A stretch of 64,000 bases of DNA from Acetobacter malorum. Lineage in GTDB: Bacteria; Pseudomonadota; Alphaproteobacteria; Acetobacterales; Acetobacteraceae. The notes under the pieces were generated by a model. The model saw nothing but the letters and a program-made list of their open reading frames with translations. It did not search any database and was not told the DNA's origin. The stretch spans positions 1 to 64,000 of the forward strand of contig NZ_LHZC01000048.1 of NCBI RefSeq assembly GCF_001580615.1, read 5' to 3'. Below are positions 33,718-42,675 of this stretch, in pieces. Position 1 is the first letter of the stretch; every line of letters starts with the position of its first letter. Both the position numbers and the translations under genes were made by a program.

Positions 33718-34842
33718 TTATGAGGGGTTGTTTGAAGAAGGCGGTACAGTGTTCTTCATGGAGGGGGCGTCGCCCGGAGCTAAGCCTATGCTTGAGAAAT
33801 CTTCCGCGGAGAGAAGGGCGTCTTCGGGTGGGATGAGCCGTTCGGTGACCTTAACAGCCATTTGGCTGCCGTCTTTTCCCATTTCTCCTTCAAACAGCGG
33901 AGTGTTGTCACACTGCAAGCGCACCCGGAAGGGAGTCCCGGCAGTGTGGGGGAAGACAAGGGTCGAGCCTTTTTTGAGATTCATGATTTCGCCAAGAGGG
34001 AAATCTTTTTCTTTGAAAATAGCATCGACAATTATGTCGGTTGCCTTGATTTTAGAGACTAGATGATCTTCCCAGATCGTGTCTTTTCCGAAGCTTTCCC
34101 CCATGAACTGCTGAGATAGTTTGCCCTGAACTGAGTCCAGAGAGGAATAAGGGAAAACGATATCCAGATTTCCGCGCCGCTCTGGCGATAAGTCGATGTG
34201 GTATCTGGTAATGATTGCCGCATTCGAGTGCCTAGCAATCCCAGCAAAGCTTGAGCTGATTTCCATTCGTTCAAGCTTAAAGTCGATCTCGCAGACCTGG
34301 GAAAATGCTTCCGAAAAATCTTGGAGTGTGACGTTCAGAATTTTTTCAATCAGATCTTTTTCTATCTGAGTGTGCGGTCGGTTCTCTGGAACTTTTGCGG
34401 ATACCTTTGATCCGTTTTGCCCCCCCAGGATGACGTCGACAAGCGCATAGGAAAGAGCGGAATCAATTACGATAAGCCCGTAGCTCTCCCACTGTTCAGC
34501 ACTGAATATGGCGAACATGGATGAAGAGGGGACCCTCTCCATGAAGTCCCCGAACCGCATTGAATTCTTACTATCGATTGTCACGTCGACAGTGTCGCTG
34601 GTGTACCCGCGCAAACTTACGGAGAGAAGGCGTGTCAGGCGATCGAAAATACTATCGAGCATCGGCAGGCGCGGATAAGCAACGAAACCTGCCTTAGCCA
34701 TGCGCTCCAGGCCACTTTCTTCTGGCAGCGCCGGGCCGTCAAATGCCCCCCCGAACATATTGTCGATACTGTCCTGGTCAAGGACGTTGCCTTCCACGCC
34801 GTCCGGCTCACCATTTTCCATATTGTCTTTCAAATCAGCCAT
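33718..34842 (-). CDS. fliM: Flagellar motor switch protein FliM
   Basis: A 374-residue C-ring protein. The N-terminal VLDQDSIDNMFG is the CheY-P-binding peptide (family LSQxEIDxLL). The middle domain has the expected PRLPMLDSIFDRLTRLL opening and FSAEQWES...LVDVILGG segments; the C-terminal domain is SpoA-like (VDAIFKEKDFPLGEIMNLK). It binds FliG and FliN and sets rotation direction. A Ser/Pro/Asn-rich tail of about 20 residues extends past the SpoA domain. It lies 16 bases after fliL. Confidence 0.95.
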   Translation of the reverse strand: MADLKDNMENGEPDGVEGNVLDQDSIDNMFGGAFDGPALPEESGLERMAKAGFVAYPRLPMLDSIFDRLTRLLSVSLRGYTSDTVDVTIDSKNSMRFGDFMERVPSSSMFAIFSAEQWESYGLIVIDSALSYALVDVILGGQNGSKVSAKVPENRPHTQIEKDLIEKILNVTLQDFSEAFSQVCEIDFKLERMEISSSFAGIARHSNAAIITRYHIDLSPERRGNLDIVFPYSSLDSVQGKLSQQFMGESFGKDTIWEDHLVSKIKATDIIVDAIFKEKDFPLGEIMNLKKGSTLVFPHTAGTPFRVRLQCDNTPLFEGEMGKDGSQMAVKVTERLIPPEDALLSAEDFSSIGLAPGDAPSMKNTVPPSSNNPS

Positions 34843-34858
34843 CGTGAAATCGTTCCAG

Positions 34859-35380
34859 TCACTGCGTGAGGAATTCGGTGATATAAAGGTTCGTGACGTT
34901 TAAAGGGGACAGATCCGCTCTCAGTCGCCGCAGCAGTGATTCACGCAACCTGTAAAACCCGTTCCCACGAAGATCCTGAGGCCGTGTCTCATGCAGGTAT
35001 GTCTGGAATATATCCTCAATTTCCGGAATGCGAGATTGCAGTTCCGGACTGTTCTGCGTGCCTGAAATTTCAACGGAGGCGCTCATTTTGACGTAAACGA
35101 CCCGACCATTGCCGTTGTCAAGATTGGCAGTCGCGGAGGGAATACTCAATACAACTGGGGGAGTAAGGGCTGCGTGCGCAGCCTTCTCGTCCTTGGTTGC
35201 TTCTTTCTTCAGACCTGCCAGCGGAAGAAGGTTTTTCGACCAACCTACATAGCCCCCGGCCCCCAGAAGGACTACTGCGCCAAGAAGAATGATAAGCTTT
35301 TTTTTGGACTTCCCTTTTTGAGAAAGGGGAGGGGAGGTGGTTTCGTCGTCAACCTCTGGTGTGGAAATGCTTTCGCTCAT
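34859..35380 (-). CDS. fliL: Flagellar basal body protein FliL
   Basis: A 173-residue single-pass membrane protein: short cytoplasmic N-terminus, helix near residues 27-47 (KLIILLGAVVLLGAGGYVG) and a periplasmic domain ending in the FliL pattern LRADLSPLNVTNLYITEFLTQ. FliL rings surround the stator and support torque. It opens the fliL-fliM-PflI-like-tmk operon. ATCCTTTA, a variant of the flagellar-locus element, lies about 35 bases upstream. Confidence 0.92.
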   Translation of the reverse strand: MSESISTPEVDDETTSPPLSQKGKSKKKLIILLGAVVLLGAGGYVGWSKNLLPLAGLKKEATKDEKAAHAALTPPVVLSIPSATANLDNGNGRVVYVKMSASVEISGTQNSPELQSRIPEIEDIFQTYLHETRPQDLRGNGFYRLRESLLRRLRADLSPLNVTNLYITEFLTQ

Positions 35381-35563
35381 TACGCCTTGCCCCGTGAATT
35401 TTCCTTAGGTGTTAAAGGATATTCTCTTCGTTCTCAATGGAAGAGTTAAATTCGACCTTGAGGGGCAAGGTTTAATGGGAATGTAATCCGGGATCTAGGG
35501 GGCGTGGGATGGGCTGTAGCCCCCCAAATGAGCAATAGGCCGCCCGACCAAAGACCCTTACAA

Positions 35564-36649
35564 TCAAAGATAGTTGGCTAATGTCATGCCCTTCATATCT
35601 GTGATAAGCATAAAGGTGGCTTTGAGGCTGGCCTGGAGAGTATTTGACTGAGAAGACACCGTCGCAAGATCGGCCCCGATATTCGTTGTCATCTGCTCTT
35701 TCATCATGAGCTGGGCACTGGAGAGGGTGGTTGATCTGCTCGTGAGGCTGTTTTGGGTGACGCCCACGCCAGTCGTCATGTCAATCACCTTGTTGGCTGT
35801 AGTGGTGAGTGACGTATGGAGATTTTGGAGAAGTTGGTTAGCTCCAGGAGTGGATGATGTCATTCCTTTGGTTGAGGAAAGGATCATGAGGTCACGCACC
35901 AGATCTCTGATTGGCGATCCTGTGGAATCTGAAGTTTTTGTTCCGCCTTGTGTGGCCACGACCCCGATTTGGGTGGTGCTACCATCAGTCCCGGTCACTA
36001 CGGACTTCGTCAGATCCGCAGCACTCGATCCGCTTACTGAAAGGCTCCCTGCAAAGACGCTGGTTCCTGCTGAATTGTCAGCGGCTGCGTCTGTGGCCCC
36101 TGAGATAACGTCAGATAGGTTGTCATCTGTCAGTCCGGAGACCAAAGAGGATATCTTGGCCGCCAGCGCTCCGGAACTCAGGCCGGATGGGTCTGGGACG
36201 GTCTTATCTGAAGAGTTGGAGCCAGAGAAAATATAACCGTTGCCATCGGTGGAGTTCAGAATGGTTCCGAGCTGTGTCAGAGCCGACTGTGCCTCGTCAG
36301 ATAGGGTGGAAAAGCTTGTGCTATCTCCGCTTTGAGTTTCTTCTGTGGACAGAGCCTGTGTGGAAAGCCCTTGTGCGATCTTCACGATTTGGTTCAGAGC
36401 GGTAGACGTGCTCGACAGGCGCCCCTGCGCGGACGATAGGTTGCCCTGTACGGCGCTAATCTGACCAATTTTAGGGCTTAGCGAGACGGCCTCATGAGCA
36501 GAGTCTCCCAGTCCGGCAATTGTCTGTGAAGTCGTGCCCTCCGAGACCTCCCAGGCAATTGCTGTCTGCGCGTCTGTGATTGATTTAATGCCTGATGTCA
36601 GGATAACAGACGCCCCCGATGCGCCGTAAGAACCTATCGAGCCGGTCAT
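35564..36649 (-). CDS. flgL: Hook-filament junction protein FlgL
   Basis: A 361-residue flagellin-like protein with helical ends and a Ser/Thr-rich middle. The N-terminal part has SLSPKIGQISAVQGNLSSAQ and the C-terminus SAQLMMKEQMTTNIGADLA, as in FlgL. It lies 31 bases after flgK on the same strand, the standard flgK-flgL order. It connects hook and filament. It is less conserved at the N-terminus than usual, so a second flagellin-like protein is a minor alternative. Confidence 0.88.
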   Translation of the reverse strand: MTGSIGSYGASGASVILTSGIKSITDAQTAIAWEVSEGTTSQTIAGLGDSAHEAVSLSPKIGQISAVQGNLSSAQGRLSSTSTALNQIVKIAQGLSTQALSTEETQSGDSTSFSTLSDEAQSALTQLGTILNSTDGNGYIFSGSNSSDKTVPDPSGLSSGALAAKISSLVSGLTDDNLSDVISGATDAAADNSAGTSVFAGSLSVSGSSAADLTKSVVTGTDGSTTQIGVVATQGGTKTSDSTGSPIRDLVRDLMILSSTKGMTSSTPGANQLLQNLHTSLTTTANKVIDMTTGVGVTQNSLTSRSTTLSSAQLMMKEQMTTNIGADLATVSSQSNTLQASLKATFMLITDMKGMTLANYL

Positions 36650-36680
36650 TGCTTATTTCCCTGAGATATTTCGACTTGTT

Positions 36681-38237
36681 TTAATTGATCGCGCCAAGCA
36701 GTGCACTGAACATCGACTGCACTGCTGAAACGACTTTCGCGTTGGCAGTGTATGCGTTCTGAAGCGTAACCACGTCAGCCATCTGACTGTTCACATCGAC
36801 GGAGGAGACGTTGGCCACTTTTGTCGATAAGGTTGTTTTCATGGATGTGGCCGACGTCAGGTTTGAACTCGCATTGGCAATCACACTGGCCTGATCAGTC
36901 GTCAGGGAAGTTGCCAGTTCACTAAGTCCTTGCGAGCCTGAGTAGCTGATCGAGATTCCTCCGTCGGGGCCGAGCTTTGACGTCGGTGAGGACATTGCAC
37001 CTGTTGTGTCGTCAGTCGAAGTCCCGAAAGCGTTCTGTAATGCGCTGGTTATGGTTGAGGTGACACCAGTGTTCCCGCTTGCATCCGTCGTCAGTAGAGA
37101 AGGCTTGGCGGCGTAAGTCGCGTTGACTGAAATGGCCGATGAAAGGCCGACAATTCCGTTAGGCGTGGTTTTCTGGGTGTCGCCTGAGAGTGGGGAGGAT
37201 GTGCCATTGGTGAAGAGGGGGAGGCCGGCGCTACTGAAGCGATTTATCAGGGTATAAGAGAAGGAATCTAGTTGAGCCTGCATTTTGGGGTAGGTTTCAT
37301 CACGGAGCGTGATGTTTGCCCCAAGCGTGCCTCCAGTCAGGTGACTGGTAATATCTTTATCGCCCAGCATAATCCCAGGAATGGACTGCGCATCTCCTGC
37401 CTTATAATACATGCTGCTGCTGATGTTCTCAGATGACGTGATAAGTGGCCACGTGGAGCTTGGAAGTTTCTGAGTTGAATCGTTCTGATTGATCTGATCT
37501 GGCCGAGTAGGGATGATGGTGCCATCCTGTGTTCGAACAACCATATCTCCATTTGACTTCTCGGTGTATTGGACCCCGAGCTTGCTGGACAGATCATTCA
37601 TGGCCTCGTATCTCTGGTTTTCGAGAGACGCGGTATCCCCACCACCGGCTTTAACTGCCATAATTTTCTGAGAGATCTGGCCGATTGAGGTAAGGTCCGT
37701 GTTTACACCAGAAACGGCTGTGCCAATGCTATCCTCAGCCGATTGCCTCTGTGTTTGATACACGCTGGCCAGTGTGTGGATGTTGTCGGTCAATGACTGC
37801 GCATAAGAGACGACGGACGCCTGAGAGGCGCTTTGGTCGGGCGTAGCTGTTAGCGAAGTCAACGCGCTCGACACGTTCTGAAGGAGATCAGTCAGTGTGT
37901 TTGCGGTGGAATCTGTGCCTGAGCTGTCAGACGATGATGTGGTTGTTCCCTGGACGGCGGAAAGGCTTGCCAGTGAATTGCTCTCCACCGTCAGGCCCGA
38001 CACCTCCGCATTCTGCGTGTATAGGGCTTTCTGAAGGAAGGGGGATACAGAGAGAGCTGTATTGCCATTTCTGACCCCAGCTCCGACCCCTCCAGTTACG
38101 GCAGAATTAACCACTGCAGTTTCCTGGACGTATCCGGGCGTGCCGGAATTCGACACATTCTCCGATGCCACAGCAAGCTGAGATTCGATACTGTGCAGTC
38201 CGCTGTTGGCAATGGATAGTGAAGCATTCAGGCCCAT
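36681..38237 (-). CDS. flgK: Hook-associated protein FlgK
   Basis: A 518-residue hook-associated protein 1. The N-terminus has NASLSIANSGLHSIESQLAV and NVSNSGTPGYVQE (family ANxxTPGYxRQ); the C-terminus ends in DVNSQMADVVTLQNAYTANA, AVQSMFSALL, the classic FlgK tail. The first gene of flgK-flgL. ATCTTTGC, one base from the recurrent element, lies about 56 bases upstream on the sense strand. Confidence 0.94.
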   Translation of the reverse strand: MGLNASLSIANSGLHSIESQLAVASENVSNSGTPGYVQETAVVNSAVTGGVGAGVRNGNTALSVSPFLQKALYTQNAEVSGLTVESNSLASLSAVQGTTTSSSDSSGTDSTANTLTDLLQNVSSALTSLTATPDQSASQASVVSYAQSLTDNIHTLASVYQTQRQSAEDSIGTAVSGVNTDLTSIGQISQKIMAVKAGGGDTASLENQRYEAMNDLSSKLGVQYTEKSNGDMVVRTQDGTIIPTRPDQINQNDSTQKLPSSTWPLITSSENISSSMYYKAGDAQSIPGIMLGDKDITSHLTGGTLGANITLRDETYPKMQAQLDSFSYTLINRFSSAGLPLFTNGTSSPLSGDTQKTTPNGIVGLSSAISVNATYAAKPSLLTTDASGNTGVTSTITSALQNAFGTSTDDTTGAMSSPTSKLGPDGGISISYSGSQGLSELATSLTTDQASVIANASSNLTSATSMKTTLSTKVANVSSVDVNSQMADVVTLQNAYTANAKVVSAVQSMFSALLGAIN

Positions 38238-38371
38238 CGTAACGTCCTCAAATTATGTCCAGTTCACATGAACTGCTCTGCCTTCACGTAAGGCAAAGAT
38301 GAAACAAACCTTGCGTGGTCATTCTTGTGTAAGAGAAGATTGCTACAAAGAGGTTAACGGACGGAGGGGAA

Positions 38372-39124
38372 TTAGACGTTCGGCTCTGAAGTTATCTTGC
38401 TGATAGCGTCTAGCTGCCTGGTTGATTCAGTTTGAACGACCTGGAAATTCAGATCATAGGCGCGTTGTATTCTGATCATTTCGGTCGTTTCCTGCACCGC
38501 ATTCACGTTGCTGGCTTCAAGCATTCCCTGACGGATTTCCGGGCTTGCCACCGCCGTCGTCGGAGTGGTCGGGTTATAGAGATCACTCCCCTCCGCCTTC
38601 AGGGTGTTTTGATTCTCGACGTTAACGACCGCTATTTGCGCAAGCGCACCATTGCGGTTCGTGGAGATAATTCCACCCGAAGAAATGGAGAGAGGTTCCA
38701 TGACTTCTTCTGGATCCATCCTGATGTTGCGGCCTTCCTGATCCAATAGGGGGTTGCCAGCGCTGTCAGTAATGGTGCCGTCATCTGATCTGAGGAATTG
38801 CCCATTCCGGGTGAGACGTATTCCGTTCTTTGTTCTTACGGTGAAATAGCCTTCGCCATTCAGGCCGAGATCTAGAGTATTGCCGGTCTGTCTCAGCGCG
38901 CCCTGATCAAAATTATGATAAGTCGCACGATCTTGGCTGTACTGGAGTTGTTTCTCACCTGCGGCGCCTTGGGTGCCTTTTTGTTTTGAAAGGTAGTCGG
39001 CAAACTGAACACGAGACTCTTTGAAGCCATCAGTGCTGGCATTAGCGAGGTTGTTCGCTGTGACGTCCAGTGCTCTGGTAAGGCCATCGATGCGAGAAAG
39101 AGAAAGATAACTGGTGTTGTCCAC
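38372..39124 (-). CDS. flgF: Flagellar rod protein FlgF
   Basis: A 250-residue proximal rod protein. SYLSLSRIDGLTRALDVTA, then NNLANASTDGFKESR, is the FlgF version of the rod motif; LGLNGEGYFTVRT and the C-terminal RIQRAYDLNFQVVQTE follow. flgF normally sits directly upstream of flgG on the same strand; here flgG is divergent, 246 bases away, so this pair was split by inversion. ATCCTTAC lies about 49 bases upstream. Confidence 0.93.
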   Translation of the reverse strand: MDNTSYLSLSRIDGLTRALDVTANNLANASTDGFKESRVQFADYLSKQKGTQGAAGEKQLQYSQDRATYHNFDQGALRQTGNTLDLGLNGEGYFTVRTKNGIRLTRNGQFLRSDDGTITDSAGNPLLDQEGRNIRMDPEEVMEPLSISSGGIISTNRNGALAQIAVVNVENQNTLKAEGSDLYNPTTPTTAVASPEIRQGMLEASNVNAVQETTEMIRIQRAYDLNFQVVQTESTRQLDAISKITSEPNV

Positions 39125-39172
39125 GCGGCGCTCCGGCTGGTTGGTCCGATGGTTATTTTGATCTTGCTAAGT

Positions 39173-39180
39173 GTAAGGAT
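39173..39180 (-). promoter_or_regulatory. ATCCTTAC, variant element upstream of flgF
   Basis: A one-mismatch version of the recurrent ATCCTTGC on the flgF sense strand, 49 bases before the start. Confidence 0.28.
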
Positions 39181-39370
39181 AGAGGTCTCGACTTTGAATG
39201 TTTTTTTATATCAGCCACCTAACCTTATGATTTAAAACAAATTAATATCCATGTAAGAAAAACGTCTTGCTAAGAAAAATGCTACTCCTTAGCTTTCAAC
39301 CAATTGTTTCGATAAGACGCCGTACGACCGAAGAACCGGGCGTGGGCAATCCGGAAGGAATTCTGCGCAT

Positions 39371-40159
39371 ATGATGCGGTCTCTCGATATCGCAGCCACG
39401 GGCATGCAAGCTCAAACTGTCAATGTGGAAACTATCTCTCACAACATTGCCAACATGACGACGACGGCATACAAGCGGCGGCGTGCTGAGTTCCAGGATC
39501 TGATGTATCAGGATCAGCGGCGCGTGGGCACAATGAGTTCGGATACGGGATATCGTGTCCCTGCCGGTGCGCAGGTCGGGCTTGGTGTAAGAACGGCTGC
39601 AATTTATCGTATTAATGAGCAAGGCTCGCTCTCACAGACAAGCAATTCACTCGATCTTGCTATTGAAGGGCGTGGCTATTTTCGCGTGTTGTTGCCAAGC
39701 GGGGAGTATGCCTACACCAGAGACGGGACTTTCTCCCTTTCGGAAACGGGCGCTATCGTAACGGCCGACGGATATCCTGTCGTTCCGAATATCACTCTTC
39801 CCAATAACGCGGAAAATATTACTGTCGATCAGACTGGGCAGGTTCAGTATACGGTCTCAGGGCAGACCACGTCCCAGGTCGCCGGTCAGTTGCAGTTGAC
39901 TACCTTCCAAAATGAAAATGGCCTGGCCGCCATGGGGCAGAACCTGTTCACTGAGACGACGGCTTCAGGTGATCCGAATGTCGGCACGCCACAAAGCACA
40001 GGATTTGGTGATCTGCGTCAGGGTTTTGTCGAAGAGTCCGCGGTTAATGCTGTTACGGAAATCACGGATCTTATTACGGCACAGCGTGCGTATGATATGA
40101 ACAGTAAGACCATCACCGCTTCTGATGAAATGCTTCAGACGCTGACCAAACAGACCTAA
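39371..40159 (+). CDS. flgG: Flagellar distal rod protein FlgG
   Basis: A 262-residue protein with the highly conserved MRSLDIAATGMQAQTVNVE, then NIANMTTTAYKRRRAEFQDL, LDLAIEGRGYFRV and the C-terminal SAVNAVTEITDLITAQRAYD. It forms the distal rod. It is first in flgG-flgA-flgH, with seven bases before flgA. Confidence 0.97.
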   Translation: MMRSLDIAATGMQAQTVNVETISHNIANMTTTAYKRRRAEFQDLMYQDQRRVGTMSSDTGYRVPAGAQVGLGVRTAAIYRINEQGSLSQTSNSLDLAIEGRGYFRVLLPSGEYAYTRDGTFSLSETGAIVTADGYPVVPNITLPNNAENITVDQTGQVQYTVSGQTTSQVAGQLQLTTFQNENGLAAMGQNLFTETTASGDPNVGTPQSTGFGDLRQGFVEESAVNAVTEITDLITAQRAYDMNSKTITASDEMLQTLTKQT

Positions 40160-40166
40160 GGTAAAA

Positions 40167-41192
40167 ATGACAGACAAGAAGCCGTCCTACGGCAAGATAT
40201 ATCTCTCTGCAGCCATCGCCTGCATGCTTGGCGGGGTGGTGGCTGCCCATTCGGCTGTGGCTGCCACGCTGCGTCCGTCAGGAGACATCTCTGCACCAAC
40301 TGTTTCTCTCTCCGATATCTTTGATGGACTGGAAGCAGGACAGAACCGTGTGTTGGGGCCTGCTCCTGCGCCGGGTAAGTCAATCCAGATAGGCGGCTAT
40401 CAGCTTATCGCGATCGCCGATCAATATGGTGTGGACTGGGAAGACCAGTCGTCATCCGTGATGCTTACTCTGACCCGCTCGGGGCACGTTGTTGGGCGTG
40501 ATTATATAGCCTCCCTCGTGAAGCGTGGCCTTGGGGGTTCTGGCGAGGGCGCAGTCGTATCTGTCGGGAACTTCAAGCCGATAACCGTCCCATCTGACGA
40601 TAAAGAGCCGTTTGTGCTTTCTGATGTAAACTGGGACAAAAAGACGGGAAAATTTTTCGCCACAGCGTACAGGTCGCACCCTACCGGCGTTGAAGCAGAG
40701 GACACTGTCCAGATAAAGGGTGAGGTGCAGATTGCGCAGCCTGTAATGGTTTACAATTCAGCTTTCCCTGCTGGATACATCATTGCGGATGGGGACGTGC
40801 ATGTTGATCAATCCTATTCTGGGAACCTTGTGCCAGGATCAGTTCCGCCGCCAGATGATGTTGTGGGCATGGCCCTCTCTCACCCTGTGGCGGAGGGAAC
40901 GCCGGTATTAAGCAGTGACCTCCGGAAGACCTTGCTTGTGCATCGCGGAGACCCGGTTCTGATCTCCTTCAGTTCTCCGGGGATACACCTTGCAGCAACA
41001 GGTCGGGCCTTGGAGGAGGGGGGGAAATCTCAATTCGTCCACGCCCTGAATCTCGGAAGCAAGATGATCGTCTATGGGAGAGTCAGCGGGGCAGGGGAAG
41101 TCACTGTTGATGCTGCCTCCACGGCTATTTCCTCAGATTCAAGTGAAGCAAAAAAGCTGGGTGTCTCTGCACTGCTGGTAGAAGGTAAATGA
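40167..41192 (+). CDS. flgA: P-ring chaperone FlgA
   Basis: A 341-residue periplasmic protein with a signal peptide (SAAIACMLGGVVAAHSAVAA) and a C-terminal SAF-type domain (about residues 200-330) with VPPPDDVVGMALSHPVAEG followed by LISFSSPGIHLAATGRALEEG, typical of FlgA. It assists assembly of FlgI into the P ring. The N-terminal domain is longer than in enteric FlgA, as in other alphaproteobacteria. The stop overlaps the flgH start by four bases. Confidence 0.93.
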   Translation: MTDKKPSYGKIYLSAAIACMLGGVVAAHSAVAATLRPSGDISAPTVSLSDIFDGLEAGQNRVLGPAPAPGKSIQIGGYQLIAIADQYGVDWEDQSSSVMLTLTRSGHVVGRDYIASLVKRGLGGSGEGAVVSVGNFKPITVPSDDKEPFVLSDVNWDKKTGKFFATAYRSHPTGVEAEDTVQIKGEVQIAQPVMVYNSAFPAGYIIADGDVHVDQSYSGNLVPGSVPPPDDVVGMALSHPVAEGTPVLSSDLRKTLLVHRGDPVLISFSSPGIHLAATGRALEEGGKSQFVHALNLGSKMIVYGRVSGAGEVTVDAASTAISSDSSEAKKLGVSALLVEGK

Positions 41193-41938
41193 GGCTGTTG
41201 ATTCGCATGAACGTTCTGAAAATTGCGGCATGTCTCGCCCTAAGCGCATTGACTGGCTGCACGGCCGGGATGTCGACCATGAGCGAAATCGGTCACCCGC
41301 CCAGGATGACCCAGACATCAGATCCGACTATGGCTCCCGAATATCGACCAGTCACAATGCCGATGCCTCCTCTGCAGGCCCCTCCGACCGAGGCTGGCAG
41401 TTTATGGCGGCCGGGAAGCCAGGCGTTCTTCAAGGATCAGAGGGCTTCGCAGGTTGGTGATCTTATTACGATCAAAGTGGAAGTCGCCGACAACGCAAAC
41501 GTCACCAATAACACCACGGCAAGCGGCAGTGGATCGGAAGATTTTGGAATCCCCAGTCTCCTCGGATTTCATGGGAAGGCGCTCTCACATTTAACGAATT
41601 CAGATGCACTGAATACGAGCAGTTCCAGCGCGAATGCGGCCACGGGTTCAATTAGGCGCATTGATGCTGTGACGTTGACACTGGGGGGCACGATTACCCA
41701 GGTCCTGCCTAACGGGAATTTCGTAATAGTGGCCCGACAGGAAGTGAGAGTTAACGGTGAGCTTCGTCAGATTATGATTAGTGGCGTGGTGCGTCCTCAG
41801 GATATCTCTGAAGACAATGTTGTTACGCACGATCGTATTGCTGAGGCTCGGATCTCATATGGCGGCAGAGGCCAGCTATCGCGGCTTCAGGAGTCGAGGT
41901 ATGGGCAGCAGATCATTGATGGTGTGCTGCCTTTCTAG
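41189..41938 (+). CDS. flgH: L-ring lipoprotein FlgH
   Basis: A 249-residue lipoprotein with lipobox LTGC (acylated Cys24) and the L-ring core: SQAFFKDQRASQVGDLITIK, then GNFVIVARQEVRVNGELRQI, VVRPQDISEDNVV and the C-terminal SRYGQQIIDGVLPF. It forms the outer-membrane L ring. Translation is coupled to flgA by an ATGA overlap. Confidence 0.96.
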   Translation: MRLLIRMNVLKIAACLALSALTGCTAGMSTMSEIGHPPRMTQTSDPTMAPEYRPVTMPMPPLQAPPTEAGSLWRPGSQAFFKDQRASQVGDLITIKVEVADNANVTNNTTASGSGSEDFGIPSLLGFHGKALSHLTNSDALNTSSSSANAATGSIRRIDAVTLTLGGTITQVLPNGNFVIVARQEVRVNGELRQIMISGVVRPQDISEDNVVTHDRIAEARISYGGRGQLSRLQESRYGQQIIDGVLPF

Positions 41939-42001
41939 ACAAGGATAAATTATTAAAAAAAGGCTACAGCAAACTTGACAGGACAGATCGTCGGACTAAT
42001 T

Positions 42002-42009
42002 ATCCTTGC
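42002..42009 (+). promoter_or_regulatory. ATCCTTGC element upstream of the bactofilin gene
   Basis: An exact ATCCTTGC, preceded by ACTAATT and followed by TATATAACC, 67 bases before the bactofilin start. A TTGACA lies about 20 bases upstream, so the region could also be read as a sigma-70-like promoter. Confidence 0.42.
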
Positions 42010-42075
42010 TATATAACCTGCATTTCTCATTTGCGATGATTTGTGCGGTTTGTTTTTTTGAACAGGGCGAAAAAT

Positions 42076-42570
42076 ATGAGCGAGACGCGTTACGAGATTC
42101 CCATGGGTCTTGAAATTTCCGGAATGACCGGGGAAGTGGAAGGTTGCCTTGTCATTTCAGGGCATGTGCGGGACGCAAAGATCCGGGCTAACAGCGTCGT
42201 CATCACGGAAAATGGCAGTCTTACGCGATCCGAAGTTCGTGTTGGTGCATTTGTGCTCCAAGGTAAGATGTCTGACACAAAAACCTTCGCAAATACCTTT
42301 GTGGCCGCAGCAGGTTCATTTTGTCAGGATGCGACTATCGGGATGCAGGGCGATGTCGGCGTTGCAATCGATGAGAAGGCTCGCCTTGAAGGCGATGTGG
42401 TTTTTAACGTCACCAATGTTTCCTTGGGTGATGTATCCCCTGCGGCCCCGGTGGTAGAAGCTCCCGTCCGCGCAGCGCCGTCCGCACAGGAAAAGCCTTC
42501 CTCATCGCCTTCCCCGACCAAAAAGGCAGAGCCGGAGGAGGAAGCTATCAAGGTGGGTGGCGAAGGTTAA
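42076..42570 (+). CDS. Bactofilin
   Basis: A 164-residue polymer-forming protein. The core (about residues 15-115) is a right-handed beta-helix of short repeats, visible as ISGMTGEVEGCLVISGHVRD, IRANSVVITENGSL, VRVGAFVLQGKM and MQGDVGVAIDEKARLEGDV. The Pro/Ala/Ser/Glu-rich tail is disordered, as is common. Bactofilins form membrane-associated filaments that localise other proteins. AGGG nine bases before the ATG supports the start. It stands alone between flgH and the MotE-like gene, with its own upstream element and terminator, so a flagellar placement role is plausible but inferred. Confidence 0.82.
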   Translation: MSETRYEIPMGLEISGMTGEVEGCLVISGHVRDAKIRANSVVITENGSLTRSEVRVGAFVLQGKMSDTKTFANTFVAAAGSFCQDATIGMQGDVGVAIDEKARLEGDVVFNVTNVSLGDVSPAAPVVEAPVRAAPSAQEKPSSSPSPTKKAEPEEEAIKVGGEG

Positions 42571-42607
42571 CATCGACTTATTAGTGCTGGTTAGCGCTAG
42601 TTCTCCG

Positions 42608-42639
42608 CCCGCCAATGTCAAAATTGGCGGGTTTTTTTT
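42608..42639 (+). terminator. Terminator of the bactofilin gene
   Basis: CCCGCCAAT and ATTGGCGGG form a perfect nine-base stem around a short loop, followed by eight T residues. Confidence 0.95.
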
Positions 42640-42675
42640 GAGATTCCGCCTCATTTTTATGGTAAGACATCGAAA

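Noticed and set aside
35706-36236. A long plus-strand frame (176 codons) opposite flgL
   Set aside because: It is antisense to a well-supported flgL; the open frame results from Ser/Thr-rich codon use on the other strand.
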